A stretch of DNA of 64,000 nucleotides from Anoxybacillus tengchongensis (GTDB lineage: Bacteria; Bacillota; Bacilli; Bacillales; Anoxybacillaceae): positions 206,416-270,415 of the forward strand of contig NZ_JACHES010000003.1 of NCBI RefSeq assembly GCF_014201585.1, given 5' to 3'. Under the pieces are notes generated by a model. The model was not told the origin of the DNA and did no database searches. It saw only the letters and a program-made list of their open reading frames with translations. Positions 28,729 through 38,982 of the stretch are shown here, piece after piece. The translations under genes and the position numbers were made by a program. The stretch's first letter is position 1. Each line of letters begins with the position of its first letter.

Positions 28729-29670
28729 TTATTCTTTTTCTAACAAACATTCGGCAGTAAATTGATCTGTAACTAATACGTTTGCATATTTCCCTTTCAA
28801 TGCGCCGTATATGCCAGCAACTTTATGAATACCTCCTGCGATCACAATCGAGTATTCCTTGTTTTTCAGTTCTTCTAGCTCAATACCGAGCGTGCGCGCA
28901 TTTAACTCTTCACTACATAGTTTTCCATTTTGATCAAAAAAGCGTGAACAAATGTCACCAGCTGCTTTTGAATAAATTGTTTGCAAATCTTGCTCTGTAA
29001 AATAACCGAGTTGGAACAATAACGATTCCGATTTAATCGGCCCAATCGTGAATACAGCAATATTCGCTTGGCGTCCTAGATCGAGAATTTTACGAATATG
29101 GCGATCCGCTTCCATCGCTTGTTTCACAACGACATGATCAACGATCGCTGGAAGCGGCAAATGATGCACCGTCGCGTTGAATGCGCTTCCAAACAAATGC
29201 AAAATATCAGAAGCAAACGTATTCGTTTCTGACAAGCTGACGCCACCTTTTAACTGTACAACTTTCACGTCTTTGACATGTTTATGCTTTAGTTGCAATG
29301 CGACATGATATAACGTCGTTCCCCATGTGACGCCGATGACATCCCCGTCTTTTACAATCGAACGTAAATATTCCGCAGCTTCTTTCCCTAAATATTTTTT
29401 TATAATGCCATCTTGATGTTCAGGGATCGATACAACAATTGCTTTCTTGAGATTGAACTTTTGTTCAAGTTGTCTTGCTAACTGTTGAATATCTTCGGCA
29501 GGATCATTAATTTTAATTTCCACAATTCCTTCCTCTTTTGCTTGCTGTAGTAGGCGCGACACGGTCGGTCGCGACACACCGAGCTTTTTAGCAATGTCGT
29601 TTTGATTGTAGTCGAGCAAATAATACAACTTTGCCGCCTCAACAACTTTCTTCAATTTTTCTTGCTCCAT
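28729..29670 (-). CDS. deoR: Deoxyribonucleoside regulator DeoR (SorC family)
   Basis: 313 residues. The N-terminal helix-turn-helix is DYNQNDIAKKLGVSRPTVSRLLQQAKEEG (about residues 20-48), and the rest is the sugar-phosphate-isomerase-like SorC ligand domain (GVTWGTTLYHVA; VIAGGIHKVAGIYGAL). In B. subtilis DeoR represses the dra-nupC-pdp operon and is released by deoxyribose-5-phosphate. Here it sits just upstream of nupC in the same direction, but a weak hairpin and a separate promoter lie between. Confidence 0.88.
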   Translation of the reverse strand: MEQEKLKKVVEAAKLYYLLDYNQNDIAKKLGVSRPTVSRLLQQAKEEGIVEIKINDPAEDIQQLARQLEQKFNLKKAIVVSIPEHQDGIIKKYLGKEAAEYLRSIVKDGDVIGVTWGTTLYHVALQLKHKHVKDVKVVQLKGGVSLSETNTFASDILHLFGSAFNATVHHLPLPAIVDHVVVKQAMEADRHIRKILDLGRQANIAVFTIGPIKSESLLFQLGYFTEQDLQTIYSKAAGDICSRFFDQNGKLCSEELNARTLGIELEELKNKEYSIVIAGGIHKVAGIYGALKGKYANVLVTDQFTAECLLEKE

Positions 29671-29698
29671 CGCTTCATCACCTTTTATTTATGAATGA

Positions 29699-29739
29699 AA
29701 AAGGAGCAACCTTCCATATTTGAAGGAATACTCCCTTTT
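29699..29739 (-). terminator. Terminator of the sugar kinase gene
   Basis: AAAAGGGAG...CTCCTTTT outer stem with inner CCTTC/GAAGG stem; minus strand ends TTTTT. It lies about 60 bases past the kinase stop and just in front of deoR. Confidence 0.75.
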
Positions 29740-29798
29740 GTTTCATCATACGAAAAAAACTGAACATTTGACAAGAAAAAGTTTTAACATAATTTCTA

Positions 29799-30758
29799 TT
29801 ATTTCAACCAACCTTCACGTAAAATACGTTCGACTTCACCACGTGTTGGCAGCGCTGTCATTGCTCCTTTTGTTGATGCAGCTAGCGCTCCCGAAACACT
29901 TGCAAAGCGGGTCATTTGTTCAACTTCCGCAAGCGATAGAGAATCCATTGTACCTTCTCTTTCATGCAAGCAATACAACATACCGGAAACAAAAGCGTCA
30001 CCTGCTCCTGTCGTATCAACTGCCTCTATTTTGAGAGCTGGGGTAAATACCGATCCTTCTTTCGTAAACGCATAACTACCGTTTTCCCCTAGCGTGATGA
30101 CAATGAGCGGAATGTTGTAGGAAGAAAGGGCATCTACACCTTTTTGTATATCTTTCTCCCCTGTAATAAACGTCAATTCCTCTTCAGAAATTTTAAGTAC
30201 ATCCGCTTCTGGTAACATTGATACAATCATTTGACGAGCTTGTTGTTCGCTTTCCCATAAACCGAGACGCAAATTCGGATCATATGAAACAATCATCCCG
30301 TTTTCTTTAGCTAGCATGACAGCCCGCTTTGTTGCGCTTCGTGCTGGTTCACTAATAAGTGAAATGGAGCCAAAATGGAGAATGCGATGTGTATGAAATA
30401 GCGAGTCATCAATTTCTTCTTCGCGTAAAAAGCGATCTGCGCTTGGGTTAATGTAAAACTCAAAGCTTCGTTCCCCATTTCCCGCTAGCGTTACAAAAAC
30501 GACACCTGTACGAACATCATCACTAAATTGAAGCCAAGTCGTATTTACACCGTATTCATCAAGCGTTTCTTTTAAAAAGACACCGAGTACATCTCGGCCC
30601 ACTTTCCCTAGAAACGTCGATGGTGCACCAAGCCGTGCGACACCAACCGCAACATTCGCCGGCGCTCCTCCTGGGCTTTTTTGATATGCAAGATTTGTTG
30701 AATCAAGTGGAATAAAATCAATTAACGCTTCACCAAGACTAATAATTCCTTGCTTCAT
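29799..30758 (-). CDS. PfkB-family sugar kinase, fructokinase-like
   Basis: 319 residues of the ribokinase/PfkB fold. Family motifs: SPGGAPANVAVGVARLG near residue 30 and the anion-hole/base motif DTTGAGDAFVSG near residue 250. The start at 30758 has GGGAGG seven bases upstream; an ATG six bases earlier is too close to it. It is a one-gene unit with no transporter or isomerase, so the sugar (fructose, or another ketose) cannot be told. It is divergent from adeR. Confidence 0.85.
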   Translation of the reverse strand: MKQGIISLGEALIDFIPLDSTNLAYQKSPGGAPANVAVGVARLGAPSTFLGKVGRDVLGVFLKETLDEYGVNTTWLQFSDDVRTGVVFVTLAGNGERSFEFYINPSADRFLREEEIDDSLFHTHRILHFGSISLISEPARSATKRAVMLAKENGMIVSYDPNLRLGLWESEQQARQMIVSMLPEADVLKISEEELTFITGEKDIQKGVDALSSYNIPLIVITLGENGSYAFTKEGSVFTPALKIEAVDTTGAGDAFVSGMLYCLHEREGTMDSLSLAEVEQMTRFASVSGALAASTKGAMTALPTRGEVERILREGWLK

Positions 30759-30867
30759 CGTCATCCCTCCCATTCCATCGTAATACGTTCCATCATACAA
30801 ATGCAACGCACAACAATAAAACGTGCTACAATAATCGTAAAACAACATAAGAAACGGAGTGGATGCG

Positions 30868-32091
30868 ATGAACCCTTTTGCCACTCATTTTGAAAGCTTA
30901 GAGGAGTTTGCTGATCGTGTAAGTGAGCTGTTACAATGTCCGATTACGATTGAAGATGCAAACCATCGTTTAATTGCTTATAGTGGGCATGAACATTATA
31001 CCGATCCAGCTCGTACAGCGACCATTATCCATCGACGCGTGCCAGAACGCGTCATTAATAGTTTATGGCGCGAAGGGGTGATCCCAAAGCTTTTACAAAG
31101 CGAAGAACCTGTTCGTGTCGCGGAAATTTCAGAAGTAGGGCTCGGCAATCGTATCGCCATTTCGATTTGGAGAAATAAAGAGGTGCTCGGATTTATTTGG
31201 GCAATTGAAATGAACGAGCCATGGACGGAGCAACAGCTTGATTTGTTAAAACAAGCAGCAAAATCTGCTAAAAATTTATTATTGCAATTACAAATTCGCA
31301 AAAATAAAAAAGAAGAGCGGATTCAAGAATTTTTTTGGAAACTATTGACTGGGCATTTTCCATCTCCTCACGAAGTAATTGAACAATGTCATCAATTAAA
31401 CGTACATGTGTATCCGTTTTTTTCTGTTGGTATTTTTCAATTTCAACAACATATTCAAACACAAGTAGAAAGACAAATTGATTACTTATTAAAAACGACA
31501 CAACAACTCGCCGTCCCACTTTATACGATCGATCACCAACGACTAATTGTGCTCGTTGCACCAAGTTCAAACATCTACGGGGAAGCGCATATTGAGCGTT
31601 TTTTCCGCTCGTTTATCACGCAAATGAAAGAGCGCTTTCGCGTGGATATTATGATGGGAGCGTTCGGAAATGTGTATGAATGTTATACGAAAATTGCAAA
31701 GAGTTACGAGGAAGCGCAAACCGTATTAAAAATGAAACGTGCCTTTCCTCATCCGCTCGCGAATATTCAAGGTTATCAACATCTCGGCATGTATCAATTT
31801 TTTGATTTGCTTTTTGAAAAAAAGCGGCATGGTGATTTCCACAACGTAGCACTCGAAAATCTGAAACAATATGATGCACAGCACCATACCAACTTAGTCG
31901 AAACGATTGAAACATATCTCGACTATGACAGCAACGTGAACGAAACAGCAAAAGCGCTGAACATTCATCCGAACACACTCGCTTATCGTCTCAAACGAAT
32001 AAGTGAAATCGGGAATATCGATTTAAGCAACATGAGTGAAAAAGTAAAACTATATATCGATATGAAATTAGACAAATATCGGACAACATAG
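30868..32091 (+). CDS. adeR: PucR-type activator of alanine dehydrogenase
   Basis: 407 residues. An N-terminal PucR/GAF-like sensor part (residues 1-150), a middle GGDEF-like CdaR domain, and a C-terminal HTH_30 helix-turn-helix ETAKALNIHPNTLAYRLKRI. It is just upstream of ald in the same direction, with its own terminator, as AdeR (YukF) is in B. subtilis, where it activates ald in response to alanine. The ATG at 30868 is preceded by ACGGAG; a GTG nine bases earlier is less likely. Confidence 0.85.
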   Translation: MNPFATHFESLEEFADRVSELLQCPITIEDANHRLIAYSGHEHYTDPARTATIIHRRVPERVINSLWREGVIPKLLQSEEPVRVAEISEVGLGNRIAISIWRNKEVLGFIWAIEMNEPWTEQQLDLLKQAAKSAKNLLLQLQIRKNKKEERIQEFFWKLLTGHFPSPHEVIEQCHQLNVHVYPFFSVGIFQFQQHIQTQVERQIDYLLKTTQQLAVPLYTIDHQRLIVLVAPSSNIYGEAHIERFFRSFITQMKERFRVDIMMGAFGNVYECYTKIAKSYEEAQTVLKMKRAFPHPLANIQGYQHLGMYQFFDLLFEKKRHGDFHNVALENLKQYDAQHHTNLVETIETYLDYDSNVNETAKALNIHPNTLAYRLKRISEIGNIDLSNMSEKVKLYIDMKLDKYRTT

Positions 32092-32114
32092 CTTTTGTGG
32101 AAATCCACAAAAGC
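32091..32114 (+). terminator. Terminator of adeR
   Basis: GCTTTTGTGG-AAAT-CCACAAAAGC stem followed by TCGTTTTTTC, so adeR and ald are transcribed separately. Confidence 0.85.
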
Positions 32115-32211
32115 TCGTTTTTTCTTTCTCTTTTCTAAACAAACAACAAATGATAAAAAACATTTATACTGTAGATAATACAAAAAGACAACACGAAAGG
32201 GGAAACATCAC

Positions 32212-33342
32212 ATGATTATTGGTGTTCCAAAGGAAATTAAAAATAACGAAAATCGCGTAGCTATTACACCTGCTGGCGTCATGTCATTTGTCAGCCATGG
32301 ACATACTGTATTCATTGAGAAAGATGCAGGGGTTGGAAGCGGTTTTACAAATGAAGCTTACGTTAGTGCAGGAGCGCAAATTGTTGAGCGGGCCGCAGAT
32401 GTTTGGGCGCAAGCAGATATGGTCATGAAAGTAAAAGAGCCACTACCAAGCGAATACGAATACTTCCGTCCAGGATTAGTACTATTCACATACTTACATC
32501 TTGCTGCTGAACCAGAGTTAGCACGTGCACTCAAAGAAAAAGGCGTGATCGCCATCGCTTATGAAACGGTACAAGTTGGACGTACGTTACCACTTTTAAC
32601 ACCGATGAGCGAAGTGGCAGGGCGGATGGCAGCACAAATTGGTGCGCAATTCCTCGAAAAAACAAAAGGCGGAAAAGGTATTCTTCTTTCCGGCGTTCCA
32701 GGCGTTAGCCGTGGAAAAGTAACAATTATTGGTGGTGGTGTTGTCGGAACAAACGCTGCCAAATTAGCGATTGGGTTAGGCGCAAACGTCACAATTATCG
32801 ACTTAAGCGCAGAACGTTTACGTGAGCTTGATGATATTTTCGGCAGCCAAATTAATACATTGATGTCTAATCCAATGAACATCGCGCAAGCCGTTGCGGA
32901 GTCTGACCTTGTTATCGGTGCCGTATTAATTCCAGGGGCGAAAGCACCAAAACTTGTGACAGAAGAAATGGTAAAAGCGATGCAGCCAGGTTCGGTCATC
33001 GTTGACGTAGCAATCGACCAGGGCGGTATTGTGGAAACGAGCGACCATGTGACGACACACGACAACCCAACATACGTGAAACACGGCGTCGTTCATTACG
33101 CGGTCGCAAACATGCCAGGGGCGGTTCCGCGCACATCGACACTTGCGCTCACAAACGTTACGATGCCATACGCATTGCAAATCGCAAACAAAGGTGTGCA
33201 TAAAGCTGTTGCAGACAACCCTGCTTTACGCCTTGGTGTAAACGTAGCAAACGGGGAAATCACATACGAAGCTGTCGCACGCGACCTCGGTTACGATTAC
33301 GTTCCAGTTGAAGTGGCGTTAGAAAAGCAATTGTTAGCATAA
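32212..33342 (+). CDS. ald: Alanine dehydrogenase
   Basis: NAD-dependent oxidative deamination of L-alanine to pyruvate and ammonia; used for alanine catabolism and in sporulation. 376 residues. N-terminal signature [20 protein letters not shown] with the substrate lysine and arginine, ETVQ, and the Rossmann motif [20 protein letters not shown] near residue 170. AAAGGGGAAAC precedes the ATG. The gap after adeR (32115-32211) is the only space for its promoter and AdeR sites. Confidence 0.96.
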   Translation: MIIGVPKEIKNNENRVAITPAGVMSFVSHGHTVFIEKDAGVGSGFTNEAYVSAGAQIVERAADVWAQADMVMKVKEPLPSEYEYFRPGLVLFTYLHLAAEPELARALKEKGVIAIAYETVQVGRTLPLLTPMSEVAGRMAAQIGAQFLEKTKGGKGILLSGVPGVSRGKVTIIGGGVVGTNAAKLAIGLGANVTIIDLSAERLRELDDIFGSQINTLMSNPMNIAQAVAESDLVIGAVLIPGAKAPKLVTEEMVKAMQPGSVIVDVAIDQGGIVETSDHVTTHDNPTYVKHGVVHYAVANMPGAVPRTSTLALTNVTMPYALQIANKGVHKAVADNPALRLGVNVANGEITYEAVARDLGYDYVPVEVALEKQLLA

Positions 33343-33390
33343 ATGTGATCAGAGCTAGACAGCTCTCTAAACTCGAATTTTTATACAACA

Positions 33391-33420
33391 AAAGGTGTCC
33401 TGGCAAACGGGACACCTTTT
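33391..33420. terminator. Bidirectional terminator between ald and glnQ
   Basis: AAAAGGTGTCC-TGGCAAAC-GGGACACCTTTT with T-rich flanks on both strands; converging genes. Confidence 0.9.
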
Positions 33421-33421
33421 T

Positions 33422-34144
33422 CTATAACACTTTCGATAAAAATGACTTTGTTCGCTCATGTTGTGGTGCATCAAAAATTTGTTGTGGTGTTCCTTCTTCT
33501 ACGACCACTCCACCATCCATGAAGAGCACACGATCCCCAACTTCACGAGCAAATCCCATTTCATGCGTGACAACGACCATCGTCATTCCTTCTTTAGCTA
33601 GTTGCTTCATTACTGCAAGCACTTCACCGACCATTTCTGGATCGAGCGCAGACGTCGGTTCATCAAATAACATCACTTTCGGTTCCATCGCAAGCGCACG
33701 GGCAATCGCTACACGTTGTGCTTGCCCGCCCGACAATGAATCAGGATATACGTGCGCTTTATCTTGTAAACCTACTTTCACAAGCAATTGCATTGCCTTT
33801 TCTGTCGCTTTTTCTTTCGACCATTTGCGCACTTTCATCGGGGCAAGCGTAATATTATCAAGTACCGTCATATGCGGAAATAAATTAAATCGTTGAAATA
33901 CCATCCCCACCTCCTCGCGCACTTTATTTAGGTCTGTTTTTGGATCTTTTAAATGAAATCCGTCAACGACGATATCCCCCTCATCAAAATCTTCAAGCAA
34001 GTTTAAACAACGTAAAAACGTCGACTTTCCTGATCCAGACGGACCGATGACAACGACCACTTCTTTTTCATGAATGTGTACGTTAATCCCTTTTAACACT
34101 TGTAGTGATCCGTACGATTTTTTTAAATTGGTAACCCGAATCAT
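33422..34144 (-). CDS. glnQ: Polar amino-acid ABC transporter, ATP-binding protein
   Basis: 240 residues. Walker [15 protein letters not shown]-loop [13 protein letters not shown], signature [15 protein letters not shown] and Walker [13 protein letters not shown] are all intact. GlnQ/HisP-type subfamily. Its ATG overlaps the TGA of the permease gene. Specificity follows the binding protein: glutamine, arginine or histidine are possible; the gene symbol is by family habit. Confidence 0.88.
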   Translation of the reverse strand: MIRVTNLKKSYGSLQVLKGINVHIHEKEVVVVIGPSGSGKSTFLRCLNLLEDFDEGDIVVDGFHLKDPKTDLNKVREEVGMVFQRFNLFPHMTVLDNITLAPMKVRKWSKEKATEKAMQLLVKVGLQDKAHVYPDSLSGGQAQRVAIARALAMEPKVMLFDEPTSALDPEMVGEVLAVMKQLAKEGMTMVVVTHEMGFAREVGDRVLFMDGGVVVEEGTPQQIFDAPQHERTKSFLSKVL

Positions 34145-34797
34145 GCATCATACCTTCTTTCTAACCGATGTAGCAACTTGCTTAATGAAAGAGTGAGTAC
34201 TAAATAAATAAGCGCAACAGTTAAGTACGGTTCCCACACGCGATAATATTGCCCTTGCATGGCACGTCCCCAATACATAAGCTCAGGCGCTGCAATAATT
34301 GCTGCAAGCGATGAATCTTTAATAAGGACGATAAATTCGTTACCAAGCGGCGGAATCATGCGCTTGATCGCTTGTGGTAAAATGATGTAACGCATCGCTT
34401 GTACATGCGTCATTCCAAGCGAACGGGCCGCCTCCATTTGACCACGATCAATAGACTGGATGCCAGCGCGGAAAATTTCAGCAATGTACGCGGCCGCATT
34501 TAAAGATAACGAGATCGCCCCAGACACAAGCGGATTCGGTTGGGCGGTAAACATCGGCATGACGCCAAAATGAATAAGTAAAATTTGTACAAATAATGGC
34601 GTTCCACGGAAAAAATGAACGTACCAATCAAAAGGCAAACGGACGAGACGGTTTCGAACCATTTTTCCTAGCCCAATCGCCAAACCAAGAATCGTCCCGA
34701 AAAAAATACCGACTAACGATAAACCGACTGTCCATAGTACGCCCTTGAAAAAAAACGGTGCATATTCCAAAATAATATTGAAACGAAAATCCATCAT
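34141..34797 (-). CDS. glnP: Polar amino-acid ABC transporter, permease
   Basis: 218 residues with five membrane helices and the permease EAA loop [26 protein letters not shown]. The ATG at 34797 or 34794 has AAAGGTG upstream. It lies behind the binding-protein gene after a hairpin, and overlaps the ATPase gene downstream. Confidence 0.88.
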   Translation of the reverse strand: MMDFRFNIILEYAPFFFKGVLWTVGLSLVGIFFGTILGLAIGLGKMVRNRLVRLPFDWYVHFFRGTPLFVQILLIHFGVMPMFTAQPNPLVSGAISLSLNAAAYIAEIFRAGIQSIDRGQMEAARSLGMTHVQAMRYIILPQAIKRMIPPLGNEFIVLIKDSSLAAIIAAPELMYWGRAMQGQYYRVWEPYLTVALIYLVLTLSLSKLLHRLERRYDA

Positions 34798-34817
34798 CAA
34801 TCACCTTTCTTTTTGTA

Positions 34818-34852
34818 AAAATTGCGTAACTGCAAGCAGTTACGCAATTTTT
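34818..34852 (-). terminator. Intercistronic hairpin between glnH and glnP
   Basis: AAATTGCGTAACTGC and GCAGTTACGCAATTT form a near-perfect 15-pair stem followed by TTTAC. Inside an operon, it would end or protect part of the glnH transcripts, giving more binding protein than membrane parts. Confidence 0.7.
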
Positions 34853-34861
34853 ACTTCGACG

Positions 34862-35662
34862 TTATTGCTGTTGTTGTAATGATTCAATATTCGGTTCTGT
34901 CCCGAACCATTTTTTATAAATTTCTGCATATGTTCCATTTTCGATGACTTTTTTCAACGCTTCGTCTACTTTTTGCTTTAACTCGCTTCCTTTCGGGAAC
35001 ATAAAGCCGTAAAATTCAGATTCAAAATGTTCAGGATCCTCAAACGCTACAATTTTAGCATCTGGATTATTTTTTACATATTCATTCGCAACCGCATTAT
35101 CTGTCACAACCGCTTCGACACCGCCGTTTAATAAATCCATAATCGCAACGACTGTATTCTCAAACTTTTTAATATTTTTATTCTCTTTTCCTAAAATTTT
35201 CTCAACAGCTTCTTGTCCCGTTGTACCATTTTGAACACCGACAACTTTTCCTTGTAAATCTTTCGCGCTTTTGATCGAACTTCCTTCTTTCACAAGAATC
35301 ATATGTGTCGATTCAAAATACGGAATCGAAAAATCATACGTTTGTTTTCGATCGTCGTTAATTGTAATACCTGAAACGGCCATATCCGCTGTTTTTCCTT
35401 GAATAGCCGCAAATAACGGATCCCAACCGATGTTTTTTAATTCATATGCTAGTCCTGCTTCCTTCATGACTGCTTTTAATAAATCGACATCAAAGCCGAC
35501 AATTTCACCTTTATCCATATACTCAAACGGAGCAAACGCCGCGTCTGTCACAACTGTAATTTTCTTTTCTGTTGTTGCTGTTTGTTCTGTCGAGCTACTA
35601 CAGCCAAAAAGCGCAAAAATAAGCATAAAAACGAGCGTTGCGATCATCCCTTTTTTTATCAT
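34862..35662 (-). CDS. glnH: Polar amino-acid ABC transporter, lipoprotein substrate-binding protein
   Basis: 266 residues; lipoprotein signal peptide with the lipobox FALFGC (cysteine near residue 21), then the type II periplasmic-binding fold: VVTDAAFAPFEYMDKGEIVGFDVDLLKAV, SGITINDDRKQTYDFS and GVQNGTTGQEAV. The gene leads the glnHPQ order and has a good sigma-A promoter. The amino acid bound cannot be told from sequence alone. Confidence 0.87.
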   Translation of the reverse strand: MIKKGMIATLVFMLIFALFGCSSSTEQTATTEKKITVVTDAAFAPFEYMDKGEIVGFDVDLLKAVMKEAGLAYELKNIGWDPLFAAIQGKTADMAVSGITINDDRKQTYDFSIPYFESTHMILVKEGSSIKSAKDLQGKVVGVQNGTTGQEAVEKILGKENKNIKKFENTVVAIMDLLNGGVEAVVTDNAVANEYVKNNPDAKIVAFEDPEHFESEFYGFMFPKGSELKQKVDEALKKVIENGTYAEIYKKWFGTEPNIESLQQQQ

Positions 35663-35737
35663 TGTTATTCCCCCTTACTATTTGCTGTAAAATAATAAAT
35701 ATTTGTGTATAAACATGTTATGCTCTCTATGTTTCAC

Positions 35738-35766
35738 ATATTATCAGCTTTATTGTTTTTATGCAA
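35738..35766 (-). promoter_or_regulatory. Promoter of glnHPQ
   Basis: TTGCAT (plus 35761-35766) and TAATAT (plus 35738-35743) with a 17-base spacer, about 70 bases in front of glnH. Confidence 0.65.
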
Positions 35767-35817
35767 CAAATTTTATAAAAATAATTTTTGGAAAAATCTT
35801 TATTTTGGAAAATATTT

Positions 35818-35835
35818 TTGATCAATGTTTCACAA
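35818..35835 (+). promoter_or_regulatory. Weak Rex-like sequence upstream of pflB
   Basis: TTGATCAATGTTTCACAA has a perfect right half of the Rex palindrome (TTCACAA) and a left half with three mismatches. It lies 89 bases before pflB. Shown because adhE has a perfect version; the call is weak. Confidence 0.3.
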
Positions 35836-35923
35836 ATTCGTCAATCCTTCTTTCTCCTCGTCATGTAAAAAAGTAGTATTCTTTATATAGGGGTTTTATT
35901 CTGACGATTGGGAGGAGATTGTC

Positions 35924-38182
35924 ATGACGCTACTTACCGTAAATGAAGCGTTGATGGACGCATGGAGAACGTTCAAAGGTGATAAATGGAAAAAAGAAAT
36001 TGACGTTCGTGATTTTATTTTAAATAACGTAACCGTTTACACAGGGGATGAATCATTTTTACAAGCTCCGACAGAAGCGACGAAAAAACTGTGGGAACAA
36101 GTGATGGAACTTTCAAAGTTAGAGCGCGAAAAAGGCGGCGTTCTCAACATGGATACTGAAATTGTATCGACCATTACATCGCACGGACCTGGCTATTTAA
36201 ATAAAGAACTCGAAAAAGTCGTCGGTTTTCAAACAGATGAGCCGTTTAAACGAGCGCTTATGCCATTTGGCGGTATTCGCATGGCTGAACAAGCATGTGA
36301 AGCTTATGGATATCAAGTAAGCGATGAAGTAAAGAAAATTTTTACGCAATATCGTAAAACGCATAACCAAGGCGTATTTGACGTATATACGGATGAAATG
36401 AAAGCCGCTCGCAAAGCAGGTATCATTACGGGACTTCCTGACGCCTATGGACGCGGTCGCATTATCGGTGACTATCGTCGCGTGGCTTTATATGGTGTCG
36501 ATCGCCTCATTGAGGAGAAGAAAAAAGATTTACGCAACACAGGTGCACGCACAATGAGCGAAGACATCATTCGTCTCCGCGAAGAGTTAGCTGAACAAAT
36601 TCGCGCCCTGCAAGAACTAAAAGAAATGGCAGCAAGCTACGGCTACAATATTTCCAAACCAGCTCGCAACGCACATGAAGCTTTTCAATGGTTGTATTTC
36701 GCCTATCTTGCTGCGATTAAAGAACAAAACGGTGCGGCAATGAGCTTAGGTCGCGTCTCCACGTTTTTAGATATTTATATTGAACGCGACTTACAAGAAG
36801 GAACATTAACTGAACGCGAAGCGCAAGAGCTTGTTGACCATTTCGTCATGAAATTGCGCCTCGTAAAATTCGCAAGAACACCAGAATATAATGAGTTATT
36901 TAGCGGTGACCCAACGTGGGTAACAGAGTCGATCGGCGGTGTCGCGATTGATGGCCGTCCACTTGTGACGAAAAACTCATTCCGTTTCTTGCATACGCTT
37001 GACAACTTAGGTCCAGCGCCAGAACCAAACTTAACGGTTCTTTGGTCGACAAAATTACCAGAAGCATTTAAAAAATATTGTGCAAAGATGTCGATTCAAA
37101 CAAGCTCCATTCAATATGAAAATGACGATTTAATGCGGCCTGAGTTTGGTGACGACTACGGCATCGCATGCTGCGTATCCGCCATGCGCATTGGTAAACA
37201 AATGCAGTTTTTCGGTGCGCGCGCCAACCTTGCGAAAGCATTATTGTACGCAATTAACGGCGGGGTTGACGAAAAGCTAAAAGTGCAAATCGGGCCAGAA
37301 TTTGCGCCAATCACATCTGAATACTTAGATTATGAAGAAGTGATGCGCAAATTCGATAACGTCATGGAATGGCTAGCAGAGTTGTATATTAATACATTAA
37401 ACATCATCCACTACATGCACGATAAATATTGTTATGAGCGCATTGAGATGGCGCTTCATGATACAAACGTCATGCGCACGATGGCAACGGGAATTGCTGG
37501 TCTTTCTGTCGTCGCTGACTCACTTAGCGCAATGAAATATGCAAAAGTAAAAACCATTCGCGACGAAAATGGCTTAGCGGTCGACTTTGAAATTGAAGGC
37601 GACTTCCCGAAATACGGAAACAACGATGACCGTGTCGATTCGATTGCCGTCGATATTGTTGAGCGCTTTATGACAAAATTACGCAAACATAAAACGTATC
37701 GCGATTCGAAGCATACAACATCGATTTTAACGATCACATCAAACGTCGTATATGGTAAAAAGACAGGAAATACGCCTGATGGTCGTCGCGCTGGCGAACC
37801 GTTCGCACCTGGCGCTAACCCGTTGCACGGTCGCGACACAAAAGGAGCGCTTGCGTCATTAAGCTCTGTCGCCAAATTACCGTATGAATATGCATTAGAC
37901 GGCATTTCAAATACGTTCTCAATCGTGCCAAAAGCGCTCGGTAAAGATGACGCGACACGTATTCAAAACCTTGTCGCCATTTTAGATGGTTATGCACAAA
38001 AACGCGGTCATCATTTAAACGTCAACGTCTTTAACCGCGAAACATTACTTGACGCGATGGAACATCCTGAAAAATATCCGCAACTGACCATTCGCGTATC
38101 AGGTTATGCAGTCAACTTTATTAAATTAACACGTGAACAACAAATTGACGTCATTAACCGGACGTTCCATGAAACTATGTAA
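35924..38182 (+). CDS. pflB: Pyruvate formate-lyase (formate acetyltransferase)
   Basis: Glycyl-radical enzyme of 752 residues that cleaves pyruvate with CoA into acetyl-CoA and formate under anoxia. Twin active-site cysteines are in [12 protein letters not shown] near residue 410 and the radical glycine in RVSGYAVNF near the C-terminus. GGGAGGAG precedes the ATG. The activase pflA follows after a hairpin. Shows that this organism ferments, together with adhE. Confidence 0.96.
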   Translation: MTLLTVNEALMDAWRTFKGDKWKKEIDVRDFILNNVTVYTGDESFLQAPTEATKKLWEQVMELSKLEREKGGVLNMDTEIVSTITSHGPGYLNKELEKVVGFQTDEPFKRALMPFGGIRMAEQACEAYGYQVSDEVKKIFTQYRKTHNQGVFDVYTDEMKAARKAGIITGLPDAYGRGRIIGDYRRVALYGVDRLIEEKKKDLRNTGARTMSEDIIRLREELAEQIRALQELKEMAASYGYNISKPARNAHEAFQWLYFAYLAAIKEQNGAAMSLGRVSTFLDIYIERDLQEGTLTEREAQELVDHFVMKLRLVKFARTPEYNELFSGDPTWVTESIGGVAIDGRPLVTKNSFRFLHTLDNLGPAPEPNLTVLWSTKLPEAFKKYCAKMSIQTSSIQYENDDLMRPEFGDDYGIACCVSAMRIGKQMQFFGARANLAKALLYAINGGVDEKLKVQIGPEFAPITSEYLDYEEVMRKFDNVMEWLAELYINTLNIIHYMHDKYCYERIEMALHDTNVMRTMATGIAGLSVVADSLSAMKYAKVKTIRDENGLAVDFEIEGDFPKYGNNDDRVDSIAVDIVERFMTKLRKHKTYRDSKHTTSILTITSNVVYGKKTGNTPDGRRAGEPFAPGANPLHGRDTKGALASLSSVAKLPYEYALDGISNTFSIVPKALGKDDATRIQNLVAILDGYAQKRGHHLNVNVFNRETLLDAMEHPEKYPQLTIRVSGYAVNFIKLTREQQIDVINRTFHETM

Positions 38183-38183
38183 T

Positions 38184-38211
38184 GGAAGCTCCCACACATC
38201 GTGGGAGCTTT
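38184..38211 (+). terminator. Attenuator-like hairpin between pflB and pflA
   Basis: GAAGCTCCCAC-ACATC-GTGGGAGCTTTC, starting two bases after the pflB stop. Only a short T-run follows, so partial read-through into pflA is likely. Confidence 0.65.
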
Positions 38212-38231
38212 CTACCTAGGAGGAAAACATC

Positions 38232-38960
38232 GTGAACGGATTTATTCATTCGATTGAATCATGCGGAACAGTTGATGGTCCCGGCATTCGTTATGTCATT
38301 TTCACCCAAGGCTGTTTATTGCGTTGTCAATATTGTCACAACGCAGATACGTGGGAAATTGGCAAAGGAAAGCAAATGTCCGTCGATGAAATCATCGCTG
38401 ATGCCCAAACATATTTGCCGTTTATGCAAGCATCTGGCGGCGGGATTACAGTAAGTGGCGGAGAGCCACTTTTACAAATCGATTTTTTAATTGAACTTTT
38501 TCGTCGCTGTAAGCAACTTGGCATTCATACAACGATTGATTCATCGGGGGGATGTTATACAACGGAGGCGTCATTCCAACAAAAGCTCGATAAATTGCTA
38601 GCATATACGGATTTAATTTTGCTAGATGTAAAACATATCGATGAAAAAAAACATCGGAAACTGACTGGCAAAACAAATGAACATATTTTAGCTTTTGCTC
38701 GTCTTTTATCCGAACGAAACGTGCCCGTCTGGATTCGCCATGTGCTCGTTCCAACCGTCACAGACGATGAAAACGATTTGCAACGCTTAGCTGCTTTCAT
38801 TCGTACGTTACGCAACGTCGAAAAAATTGAGGTGCTTCCTTATCATCAACTCGGCGTGTACAAATGGAAAGCACTTGGACTAACATATCCGCTTGAAGGC
38901 ATCCCGACACCATCAGAAGAAAGTGTTGAAAAAGCAAAACAAATATTAGGCGCAAAATAA
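38232..38960 (+). CDS. pflA: Pyruvate formate-lyase activating enzyme (radical SAM)
   Basis: 242 residues. The iron-sulfur cluster motif CLLRCQYC (Cx3Cx2C) near residue 28 and the SAM-binding GGE in ITVSGGEPLLQ near residue 78 are intact. It puts the glycyl radical on PflB. TAGGAGGAAAAC precedes a GTG start. Downstream hairpin terminates the unit. Confidence 0.95.
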   Translation: MNGFIHSIESCGTVDGPGIRYVIFTQGCLLRCQYCHNADTWEIGKGKQMSVDEIIADAQTYLPFMQASGGGITVSGGEPLLQIDFLIELFRRCKQLGIHTTIDSSGGCYTTEASFQQKLDKLLAYTDLILLDVKHIDEKKHRKLTGKTNEHILAFARLLSERNVPVWIRHVLVPTVTDDENDLQRLAAFIRTLRNVEKIEVLPYHQLGVYKWKALGLTYPLEGIPTPSEESVEKAKQILGAK

Positions 38961-38982
38961 GCTGGTCGTCATTGACCAGCTT
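38959..38982 (+). terminator. Terminator of pflB-pflA
   Basis: AAGCTGGTC-GTCATT-GACCAGCTT followed by TTTT; also serves the converging HAD gene. Confidence 0.85.

Noticed and set aside
37456..37905. 149-residue minus-strand frame inside pflB
   Set aside because: It is a shadow of the strongly conserved pflB frame, with no ribosome-binding site and no recognisable protein.
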